Assembly (NCBI GenBank): GCA_016839865.1
Contig: JAEOTN010000534.1
Span: 1 to 7,418 of the forward strand
Direction of reading: 5' to 3'
Length of the DNA stretch: 7,418 bases
From: Promethearchaeota archaeon
GTDB taxonomy: Archaea > Asgardarchaeota > Lokiarchaeia > Sigynarchaeales > MK-D1
The notes under the pieces were generated by a model, which was not told where the DNA came from, did not search any database, and saw only the letters and a program-made list of their open reading frames with translations. A program made the translations under genes and the position numbers. Shown in pieces: positions 1-5,340 of this stretch. Within the stretch, counting starts at the first letter, position 1. Each line of letters begins with the position of its first letter.

Positions 1-555
1 AATGTATCTCAAGATATGCGATATTCCACAACGATGAACGTGTTCCGAGTATTTTACAGCGATATCAAAGAAGTATCTCCTATGAAAAAGATATCACTGT
101 TAAAAGTATTAGGAGCGGGAATCTCAAATGGAATTACTAAAGGAGCATTGAAAACGGATTCTAAAGAGGATAAATTCAACAGATTCGGAAAATTAATCTT
201 TAATTCCGTCATGAATCCTAAGTTCCTAGTGTACCTTGATCCGAAAGATGGTTATCCTGTGATTCTTCCATGTTTCCAAGCATTTCCCCCAGATAATACT
301 CAACTTGCATTCCGAATGAACCAATTTGAAGATCAATTGACTCAGATTCCAGAAGGTTCTAAAATCGCAATTTATGGGTTAACAATGGAATTCATCGCTC
401 AAGAAGCTAGTGGAACTTACCTTGGAGCTGAGAAATATCATGGATATAAGATGGGACGCATGAACATTGAGCAAATTTATAATTCAGGACCACCAATGCC
501 AGGAAAAATTTATCCCGAAATTGAAGTCCTTCCCGAAATTACTGAATTTGAATAA
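1..555 (+). CDS. Putative split-barrel (pyridoxamine 5'-phosphate oxidase-like) protein, 5'-truncated by the window edge
   Basis: The reading frame is open from base 1 with no upstream in-frame stop, so the gene very probably begins before the window; the ATGs at 16 and 82 are then internal methionines. At least 184 residues are visible, ending at TAA 553-555. The segment NPKFLVYLDPKDGYPVILP (encoded about 205-264) resembles the repeated strand pattern of flavin-binding split-barrel proteins of the pyridoxamine-phosphate-oxidase type, in which a strand-turn-strand with D-x-x-G-Y-P is common. The C-terminal part contains a distinctive PPMPGKIYPE stretch. No transmembrane segment or signal peptide is seen in the visible part. 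I do not recognise a specific member, and the N-terminal region that might bind cofactor is missing. The family call rests on pattern resemblance only; an uncharacterised conserved archaeal protein is equally possible. The gene converges on the oxidoreductase gene at 707-1831. Confidence 0.45.
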   Translation, partial: NVSQDMRYSTTMNVFRVFYSDIKEVSPMKKISLLKVLGAGISNGITKGALKTDSKEDKFNRFGKLIFNSVMNPKFLVYLDPKDGYPVILPCFQAFPPDNTQLAFRMNQFEDQLTQIPEGSKIAIYGLTMEFIAQEASGTYLGAEKYHGYKMGRMNIEQIYNSGPPMPGKIYPEIEVLPEITEFE

Positions 556-566
556 TCAAATTCAAT

Positions 567-580
567 ATTTTCCTTTTTTC
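567..580 (+). terminator. T-tract terminator after the split-barrel-like gene
   Basis: Twelve bases after the TAA at 553-555 lie two short T runs (T4 at 568-571 and T6 at 574-579) without an obvious GC-rich stem. Archaeal RNA polymerase commonly stops at such T-tracts, so this is a plausible intrinsic terminator for the upstream gene. No experimental signal can be read from sequence alone. Confidence 0.5.
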
Positions 581-611
581 TAATTATTCTCCTTCATATA
601 CAAATGAGACA

Positions 612-636
612 TCAAAAAAGAAAATCGGAAAAAACG
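612..636 (-). terminator. T-tract terminator of the oxidoreductase gene
   Basis: On the minus strand, about 70-95 bases past the oxidoreductase stop codon, there are three consecutive T runs (complements of A6 at 614-619, A4 at 621-624 and A6 at 629-634). They face the T-tract of the convergent gene, so the 556-706 spacer appears to hold one terminator per strand. The rest of this spacer shows no gene-like reading frame or RNA gene. Confidence 0.45.
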
Positions 637-706
637 GATTAATATCCATTTTACTTGTTTTATTATACACTTTAAGTCAATATAATTGTCCGATTTGATT
701 TCCTAA

Positions 707-1831
707 TTACCCCCTTAGAGAAGAAGTCACTGCTGGAAGACCCTCTAAAAGAGATTTTGTGCCTTTTGTTTTTGCATACTCTTTCAATTCGTCCATGGAA
801 ACTTGGGTTCCCTTTTTTGCAGAGAGATAGCCTAGAAGTACCACTGCCACTGCTTCTTTAGCGTGTTCGGGAGTAAATTCTGGATCTCTATCTTGGATGA
901 TACAATTAGCGAAATGATTATCCTCATGAAACATAGATATAGGGTAATATTTGGGATAAGCACCATGTTCGACGGAGATATCATAATATTCTCCTTTTTT
1001 CACCGCATCTGGGTGAGAGGTAAAGATTCTTATTGGATCCGTCCAAGAATGGTCTTCTAGTATATGTCCATCAGTTCCATGCAATTCAAGATTATTGTTT
1101 AAAGGGTGAACGGTAGTAGAAGATAGCATTACTTCAATCATTGCACCGCTACTGAATTGTAACATCATGACCGCGTTATCTTCTCCTTTACTTGGGGGGG
1201 AATCATGAATCTTACCGAGCCAAGCTTGTCCATTCTTCACATCCCCGAGTAACCAATTCAGTAATGCAAATTTATGTACTCCCTGATCTGCTAATACTCC
1301 ACCACCTCCTCTATCATATGTAAAATTCCATCTATCAGGATTCATGAACTGGTCCAATGTACAAAATGCCCCCTCGTAAGTTCTTCCCAAATACACATCA
1401 CCGATAAATCCTTGAGTTAAAAGCTCCTTAATCTTTTGGTGAGCAGGTAAAAATCTGTGGTTTTCAGCAATCATGAATTTAACACCAGCTTTTTTAGTTA
1501 CTGCGATCATTTCATCACATTCTTCCAAAGTGGGTGCCATCGGTTTTTCACAAAGCACGTGTTTACCCGTTTCAGCTACTCTTTTAGCCATTTTCGCATG
1601 CAGATAGTGGGGAACTGCAATTAAAACTCCATCCAGATCATGATTTAAAAATGCATCCAAATCCGTATACGGGGTCGCCTTATTACGTTTCGCGACTCTT
1701 TTTGCAGCTTTTTCATTGATATCACATACAGCAACGTATTCTAATTTAGCATCCTCTCGCTTTTTTACTCCTATAGTATGAAAATTTGCTGCATCTCCAG
1801 CCCCTATTACCCCAAATTTTAATTTATCCAT
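707..1831 (-). CDS. Gfo/Idh/MocA-family NAD(P)-dependent oxidoreductase
   Basis: A 374-residue soluble enzyme of usual family length. From the ATG at 1831, the N-terminal Rossmann fold carries GVIGAGDAA (residues 7-15) and an acidic residue, D37, after the second strand (VAVCDIN), which usually favours NAD over NADP. The family signature EKP is at 95-97, with K96 the expected catalytic lysine. The C-terminal domain has the glycine-rich RGGGGVLADQGVHK segment (174-187), with D182 and H186 matching the D-x-x-x-H catalytic motif. Family members oxidise or reduce hydroxyls of sugars, inositols and related cyclic polyols; the substrate cannot be read from sequence. A GTG at 1840 in the same frame would add three residues. 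ATG 1831 is preferred because it gives the usual short lead into the first beta strand, and it lies just downstream of the start site predicted from the TATA-like box at 1863-1868. The gene is transcribed away from the PIG-L gene, so the two share a divergent promoter region. Confidence 0.93.
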   Translation of the reverse strand: MDKLKFGVIGAGDAANFHTIGVKKREDAKLEYVAVCDINEKAAKRVAKRNKATPYTDLDAFLNHDLDGVLIAVPHYLHAKMAKRVAETGKHVLCEKPMAPTLEECDEMIAVTKKAGVKFMIAENHRFLPAHQKIKELLTQGFIGDVYLGRTYEGAFCTLDQFMNPDRWNFTYDRGGGGVLADQGVHKFALLNWLLGDVKNGQAWLGKIHDSPPSKGEDNAVMMLQFSSGAMIEVMLSSTTVHPLNNNLELHGTDGHILEDHSWTDPIRIFTSHPDAVKKGEYYDISVEHGAYPKYYPISMFHEDNHFANCIIQDRDPEFTPEHAKEAVAVVLLGYLSAKKGTQVSMDELKEYAKTKGTKSLLEGLPAVTSSLRG

Positions 1832-1860
1832 AAGTCTCACTCAGGTGTGTAGTACTTTTT

Positions 1861-1870
1861 TTTTTAAATG
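1861..1870 (-). promoter_or_regulatory. TATA-like promoter element for the oxidoreductase gene
   Basis: Read on the minus strand, CATTTAAAAA continues into a longer A run. Its TTTAAA core is centred near 1865. The usual archaeal spacing of about 26 bases would put the transcription start near 1839, within ten bases of the ATG at 1831, giving a nearly leaderless mRNA. This fits the lack of a convincing SD motif before this ATG. It is a consensus-spacing argument only, and the surrounding sequence is AT-rich. Confidence 0.4.
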
Positions 1871-1963
1871 AAATGTAAATACTCGATTGATACCATACCT
1901 TCTATTGAATTAGAATAAAAAGCTTTTACCAAACTAGCTTATGAAGACAAAAAGGAGGAAGCG

Positions 1964-1973
1964 TTTATTTATA
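1964..1973 (+). promoter_or_regulatory. TATA box for the PIG-L gene / operon
   Basis: TTTATTTATA is centred near 1968, so transcription would begin about 1994, on top of the ATG at 1993. A leaderless transcript is therefore predicted. Directly upstream is the purine-rich AAAGGAGGAAG (1951-1961), which sits where a BRE-type purine element could lie. It is too far (about 35 nt) from the ATG to act as its ribosome binding site. This is probably the main promoter of the rightward gene run. Confidence 0.55.
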
Positions 1974-1992
1974 CATTTGCCCTAATTGGATT

Positions 1993-2775
1993 ATGACGAA
2001 ATATTTGTTCGTGCAACCACATCCGGATGATTTAGAGTTAAACTGCGGTCAAATTCTTCATTATCTCTCCAGAAAGGTGAGTATTGATAATATTCAAATT
2101 ATATCAGTGACTAAAGGAGAATTTGGACTTCCAGGTCCTCAATATGATAAATTTAAGGGGAAATTTTTAGCAAAAGTACGAGAACGGGAATTGCAAAATG
2201 CGATGGCGATCCATGGCATCCCCCCAGAGAATATTCATTATTTTGGCTATATTGATGGATATGTTCCTTTTAACAAAGAAATTGTCGAGAAATTTGTCCA
2301 ATTTCTTTCACAGTATCGTCCTGATGTCATTTTCGCTCCAGAAGCCTTGTATACTGATTATGTTCACAATGATCATGTAAATTCCGGACGAGCAGTATAT
2401 TACACATTACACCATAACCTAATTGATAGCTATACTCCAAAACTATACTTCTATACTACATTATTGCCCAATTTCTATTTCCCTTTTAAAAAGGAAGACT
2501 ACAAGGTTACTGATAGACTCTTAGCTTGCCATAAAACTCAATTTTGGTTATTGAATCGGATGAAAATCTTCAATAAGATCAAAGCTCGTCGGTCTGGGAT
2601 AGCAGTGCCAGGATGGAAATATGCAGAATCATATCGTAGAGTAGATTATGTGCCGCTTACATTATCACAAAATCCTGTAAAGATCCCACTCAATGTCAGA
2701 TTGTTTTATCGTTTTTACTGGGCTAATAAATCATGGTATGATGCAAAATATCCATTAAGTGAAGTTGAGTTATAA
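1993..2775 (+). CDS. PIG-L/LmbE-family N-acetylglucosamine deacetylase-like protein
   Basis: A 260-residue predicted zinc-dependent N-deacetylase, of typical family length and without signal peptide or membrane helix. The N-terminal metal and catalytic motif PHPDD is at residues 9-13 (H10 and D13 expected zinc ligands, D12 general base), followed by E15. The second ligand region is HNDH at 125-128. A helix with R-x-R-E near 63-66 and the later H180-x-x-Q183 also match the family pattern. Known relatives remove acetyl from GlcNAc in GlcNAc-phosphatidylinositol, mycothiol and bacillithiol precursors, lincomycin and chitobiose. The exact substrate here is unknown. The C-terminal part after about residue 215 is rich in aromatics (for example LFYRFYWANKSWYD) and could lie against a membrane or lipid; that is inference. 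It is the first gene of the rightward run, with a TATA box directly upstream and an 88-nt gap to the SCP2 gene. The in-frame region upstream has no ATG, GTG or TTG start, supporting ATG 1993. Confidence 0.9.
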   Translation: MTKYLFVQPHPDDLELNCGQILHYLSRKVSIDNIQIISVTKGEFGLPGPQYDKFKGKFLAKVRERELQNAMAIHGIPPENIHYFGYIDGYVPFNKEIVEKFVQFLSQYRPDVIFAPEALYTDYVHNDHVNSGRAVYYTLHHNLIDSYTPKLYFYTTLLPNFYFPFKKEDYKVTDRLLACHKTQFWLLNRMKIFNKIKARRSGIAVPGWKYAESYRRVDYVPLTLSQNPVKIPLNVRLFYRFYWANKSWYDAKYPLSEVEL

Positions 2776-2795
2776 TAGCGTATTAGACACAAAGA

Positions 2796-2803
2796 TTATA
2801 TTA
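2796..2803 (+). promoter_or_regulatory. Possible internal TATA box before the SCP2 gene
   Basis: TTATATTA lies in the 88-nt gap between the PIG-L and SCP2 genes. Normal spacing would place a transcription start near 2825 and leave a leader of about 40 nt that includes the SD motif at 2849-2853. This could give the four downstream genes their own promoter. AT-rich intergenic DNA makes chance matches common. Confidence 0.35.
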
Positions 2804-2848
2804 CAATAACACCAAAGGAACGATTAGAGTTTTCATCAAAATTCTACT

Positions 2849-2853
2849 AGGTG
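2849..2853 (+). promoter_or_regulatory. Shine-Dalgarno motif for the SCP2 gene
   Basis: AGGTG matches five bases of the anti-SD complement (GGAGGTGATC) and ends ten bases before the ATG at 2864. It supports that start and contrasts with the predicted leaderless start of the PIG-L gene. Confidence 0.6.
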
Positions 2854-2863
2854 TAAAAAAATC

Positions 2864-3211
2864 ATGGTTACTGCTGAAGAATTGAAAGCAATGCTAAATA
2901 AATGGATCAGTGTAATGGATGATCCCGAGGTTGCTGCAGAATTTGAGGGCTATAATAAAACAATGCAGTTTGTGTTTCCGGATGTTAACGTTCAATTGCA
3001 GCTGGTTTTTAATGGACCGGATGTAAAATTGGTTGAAGGTTTTAATGAAAATGCTGAGATGAGTCTAGAAGTCACGTCCGAGATGTTTAAGGGAATCAAT
3101 ACTGGCGAGATCGATCCAATGGAAGCCTTCATGGAAGGGACACTTAAACCCAAAGGAAATATGAACGATTTAGAGAAATTAGAAGTATTTATGGATGCAA
3201 TGGATGATTAG
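2864..3211 (+). CDS. SCP2 sterol-binding domain protein (stand-alone lipid carrier)
   Basis: A 115-residue protein that is a single SCP-2 domain, the normal length of the stand-alone form. An N-terminal helix (VTAEELKAMLNKWISVM) leads to beta strands with alternating hydrophobics (QLQLVFNG, VKLVEGF). Then comes the hallmark second half: MSLEVTSEMFKGINTGEIDP (residues 66-85), then AFMEGTLKPKGNMNDLEKL (87-105), matching the family pattern of 'x-L-x-x-S-x-E-x-F-x-x-l-x-x-G-x-x-x-P-x-x-A-F-m-x-G-x-l-k-x-x-G-d'. SCP2 domains form a hydrophobic tunnel that binds sterols, fatty acyl chains or other lipids; they have no catalytic residues. The ligand in this organism is unknown, but a lipid is expected. 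No signal peptide is present, so it is cytosolic. It is followed after 35 nt by the M24 gene. Its presence in an operon with a glycolipid-hydrolase-like GH5 protein supports a lipid-related role. Confidence 0.85.
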   Translation: MVTAEELKAMLNKWISVMDDPEVAAEFEGYNKTMQFVFPDVNVQLQLVFNGPDVKLVEGFNENAEMSLEVTSEMFKGINTGEIDPMEAFMEGTLKPKGNMNDLEKLEVFMDAMDD

Positions 3212-3246
3212 ATCATCAGTTGGAACCAAACTGGGGATAATACGAT

Positions 3247-4392
3247 ATGATCAATGTCCGTCCAGAACCGATTGGTTATTCCAAATCGAAAGCAAAGGAA
3301 ATTATGGAGAAATTTGATTTAGATGTGCTAATTGCATCAACTCCACCAAATGTTTTTTATACATCAGGACTCCCCGTATTATCAGACGCCCCTAATCCCA
3401 TTTTATTTGTCTTGTTCAATCAATTTCCCACTATTACATTACTAAATCGGGAGGGAGAACAACATCTCCTTTACTGGATGACCTACCAATCGATTGAAAA
3501 ATTTACGTGGATTCTAAATGTCACGGGTATTGCATCAAAAAAATTTGCGATGAATTCTTTAGCCAATGTCTTAAATGAGTGGGATTTGGCTGACAAATCC
3601 ATTAGAATAGGATTAGAATCTCACATGCCACGTTACCAAGCAGAATTTATCCGAAACACTTTTACCAAATCTACTATAGTGGATGGGGATCAAGCATTCC
3701 TGGCAATGAGGTTGATTAAGACAGAAAAGGAAATAGATAGGATAAAAAAATCTACCGAAATTACGGATAATACTATACTAAAACTGGTAGATTCTGCCTA
3801 TGAAGGTATCACCGATAATGAGCTTATAAAGATTGGGCGTCAATATATCATTGAATCGGGAGCGGATGGATGGGACCATTTTACTATAGGATTGGGAGAA
3901 TCGGATCCGGAAGCACCGGGATTTGGGTATCAGATTCATCGGGATGAAATCAATCGATTCGACCTTGGTGTAAACTGGAAAGGATATGTCTCGGATATAA
4001 GTAGAAATCTGGTGATTGGAAATATTCCCGAAGGAGCTTCTGAATTAATGGAACGAATAAAAAAAATTCACGATTTTTGTGTGGAACATGTAGTTCCGGG
4101 TGCTAATACCCTTCAGTTAGCGAAAGATGTAAAAAAATTTTCAAAATCTCTATCAAAAGTCGCTAGAGTCTATGTCACAATTCATAGTATCGGTATCGAA
4201 TGTGAAGAACTACACCTTGTGAGTCCCATGACAAAATTAGATACCCAATTTGAAAAAAATATGGTACTGGATATAGAAGTCTGGCAAATGTACAAAAATT
4301 TCGGATTGGTAGGAATTGAAGATTGTTATGTTGTGAGGGGTGCGAAATGCGAACGTCTTTCAAAATTACCACAGGAATTTTTTGTGAAATGA
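3247..4392 (+). CDS. M24-family metallopeptidase-like protein (Xaa-Pro peptidase / creatinase fold)
   Basis: A 381-residue two-domain protein of usual length for Xaa-Pro dipeptidases and aminopeptidases. Residues about 10-150 form the creatinase-type N-terminal domain (for example VLIASTPPNVFYTSG). Residues about 160-375 form the pita-bread domain. All five expected metal ligands are visible: D239 (RFDLGV), D250 (GYVSDISRN), H313 (TIHSIGIE), E344 (VLDIEVWQ) and E358 (VGIEDCYVV). The core is therefore probably able to bind two metal ions. Unlike typical members, E344 is followed by VWQ rather than the common PG, and the region after H313 is divergent, so true Xaa-Pro specificity is uncertain. 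Other activities of the fold (creatinase-like hydrolysis, carboxylate cleavage) remain possible. No signal peptide is seen. A G-rich GGGGAT (3233-3238) lies eight bases before the ATG as a weak ribosome site. It sits 35 nt after the SCP2 gene and 24 nt before the membrane-protein gene, consistent with one operon. Confidence 0.9.
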   Translation: MINVRPEPIGYSKSKAKEIMEKFDLDVLIASTPPNVFYTSGLPVLSDAPNPILFVLFNQFPTITLLNREGEQHLLYWMTYQSIEKFTWILNVTGIASKKFAMNSLANVLNEWDLADKSIRIGLESHMPRYQAEFIRNTFTKSTIVDGDQAFLAMRLIKTEKEIDRIKKSTEITDNTILKLVDSAYEGITDNELIKIGRQYIIESGADGWDHFTIGLGESDPEAPGFGYQIHRDEINRFDLGVNWKGYVSDISRNLVIGNIPEGASELMERIKKIHDFCVEHVVPGANTLQLAKDVKKFSKSLSKVARVYVTIHSIGIECEELHLVSPMTKLDTQFEKNMVLDIEVWQMYKNFGLVGIEDCYVVRGAKCERLSKLPQEFFVK

Positions 4393-4400
4393 AAAAATCA

Positions 4401-4405
4401 AAGGA
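4401..4405 (+). promoter_or_regulatory. Shine-Dalgarno motif for the NIPA-like gene
   Basis: AAGGA ends eleven bases before the ATG at 4417. A nearer ATG at 4409 is in another frame and ends after 23 codons, so the motif supports 4417 as the start. Confidence 0.5.
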
Positions 4406-4416
4406 AGTATGAAAAA

Positions 4417-5340
4417 ATGGCAACAAATATATGGCTTTATTTACTGGGCGTCTCCCTGGCAATTATATCGGGAGTTTTGAATAATATAGGGACGGTTATG
4501 CAAAAAAAAGTAATCAATAAATTCCGTTCTGAACCCGATTACATGAAAAAGGCAATTAAAAATGGGATGTGGCTTCTTGGTTTGGTCCTACAAATGATAA
4601 TTGGATCTGCATTTTTTATGGCTGCCCAACTCTTCATTGGCCCAGCACTCATTCCGGGTTTAATGGCAGCTGGTTTGATTGTTTTAGTAATAGGTTCAGT
4701 TAAAATTGTTGGGGAAACCCTTAACAAATCTGAAATCATTGGAATTGTCATAATGATCCTTGGGGTGTTTTTACTAGGCTTGAGTGAAACATCCGTTGAT
4801 ATTGCTGGAACGGATGTAATGGAAACTGGATATTTAATTCGCACCAGTGTTTTTACAGGTTTAATCATAATTTTCGCAGTCGCCCTCTATATTTGGCAGT
4901 GGAAAGATTCTCGATGGCGAGCCATTCTACTTTCCATAGTTTCTGGGTTTCAATTTGCGTTATCTAATTACTGGATAAGCCCACTGATAGCTATCATTGA
5001 AGATGTATTCACTGGGAACGCGCAGTTAGGGCAGATTATCCTTTTCATAGTTGCTTCAATAATACTCGTTGTTACTAACATCATTGGAATAGGTACTTTG
5101 CAAAAGGCATTTACAACGGGGCAAGCTTCGAACTTGGTTCCAATTCAACAAGTTCCTATACAAATTCTTCCCTTAGCGGTGTATTTTTATATCTTTTTAC
5201 AAACTCCAGCCAAAATCACTTCGTATATTTTTATGATTAGTGGAGTTATCGCTATTATTATTTCTTCATTTTTATTGGGTAAACGACAAGCTCAAATGGA
5301 AGAATTTGGGAAGAAGGAGGAAACCACTAGTGAAGACTAA
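4417..5340 (+). CDS. NIPA-like / DMT-superfamily membrane transporter
   Basis: A 307-residue integral membrane protein with about nine hydrophobic helices, at roughly residues 5-27, 50-74, 77-97, 105-123, 145-162, 168-192, 206-227, 240-262 and 267-287. It ends in a charged cytoplasmic tail (KRQAQMEEFGKKEE). Helix 1 ends in the NIPA-like G-x-x-x-Q-K (GTVMQKK). The internal two-fold pattern of the drug/metabolite transporter superfamily is seen in the paired segments ALIPGLMAAGLIVLVIGS with GETLNKSEIIGIVIMILG, and LQKAFTTGQASNLVPIQQ with the last two helices. NIPA proteins are linked to magnesium transport in eukaryotes; prokaryotic relatives are mostly uncharacterised and could move other small molecules or lipids. 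Its stop codon overlaps the start of the GH5 gene by 11 nt, which implies translational coupling and a shared role. The substrate cannot be deduced. Confidence 0.78.
   Translation: MATNIWLYLLGVSLAIISGVLNNIGTVMQKKVINKFRSEPDYMKKAIKNGMWLLGLVLQMIIGSAFFMAAQLFIGPALIPGLMAAGLIVLVIGSVKIVGETLNKSEIIGIVIMILGVFLLGLSETSVDIAGTDVMETGYLIRTSVFTGLIIIFAVALYIWQWKDSRWRAILLSIVSGFQFALSNYWISPLIAIIEDVFTGNAQLGQIILFIVASIILVVTNIIGIGTLQKAFTTGQASNLVPIQQVPIQILPLAVYFYIFLQTPAKITSYIFMISGVIAIIISSFLLGKRQAQMEEFGKKEETTSED
5314..5320 (+). promoter_or_regulatory. Strong Shine-Dalgarno motif that fixes the GH5 start
   Basis: AAGGAGG lies inside the 3' end of the NIPA-like gene and ends nine bases before the GTG at 5330. It is the best SD match in the window and decides the start of the GH5 gene against an ATG at 5240, which lies deep in the upstream gene. 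Confidence 0.75.

Noticed and set aside
638..650. Small inverted repeat GGAT-TAAT-ATCC in the convergent spacer, as a hairpin terminator
   Set aside because: A four-base stem is too weak, and neither T-tract is placed directly after it.
863..1060. 65-codon plus-strand reading frame inside the oxidoreductase gene
   Set aside because: It lies antisense to well-conserved family sequence, and its product has no recognisable domain.
1941..1985. Short 14-codon reading frame in the divergent spacer (ATG 1941 to TAA 1985), a possible leader peptide
   Set aside because: The codons overlap the predicted TATA box of the PIG-L gene, the AGGAGG is inside the frame and not before it, and the peptide has no attenuation-like codon run. 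Chance is the simpler explanation.
4175..4868. Two minus-strand reading frames (4175-4462 and 4539-4868) opposite the M24 and NIPA-like genes
   Set aside because: They mirror strongly supported coding sequence on the other strand, and no promoter or ribosome site precedes them.
5240..5329. An upstream ATG (5240) that would lengthen the GH5 protein by 30 residues
   Set aside because: It would overlap the NIPA-like gene by 101 nt, has no SD motif, and adds a basic and hydrophobic stretch not expected in this intracellular family. The GTG at 5330 has a strong, correctly spaced SD.
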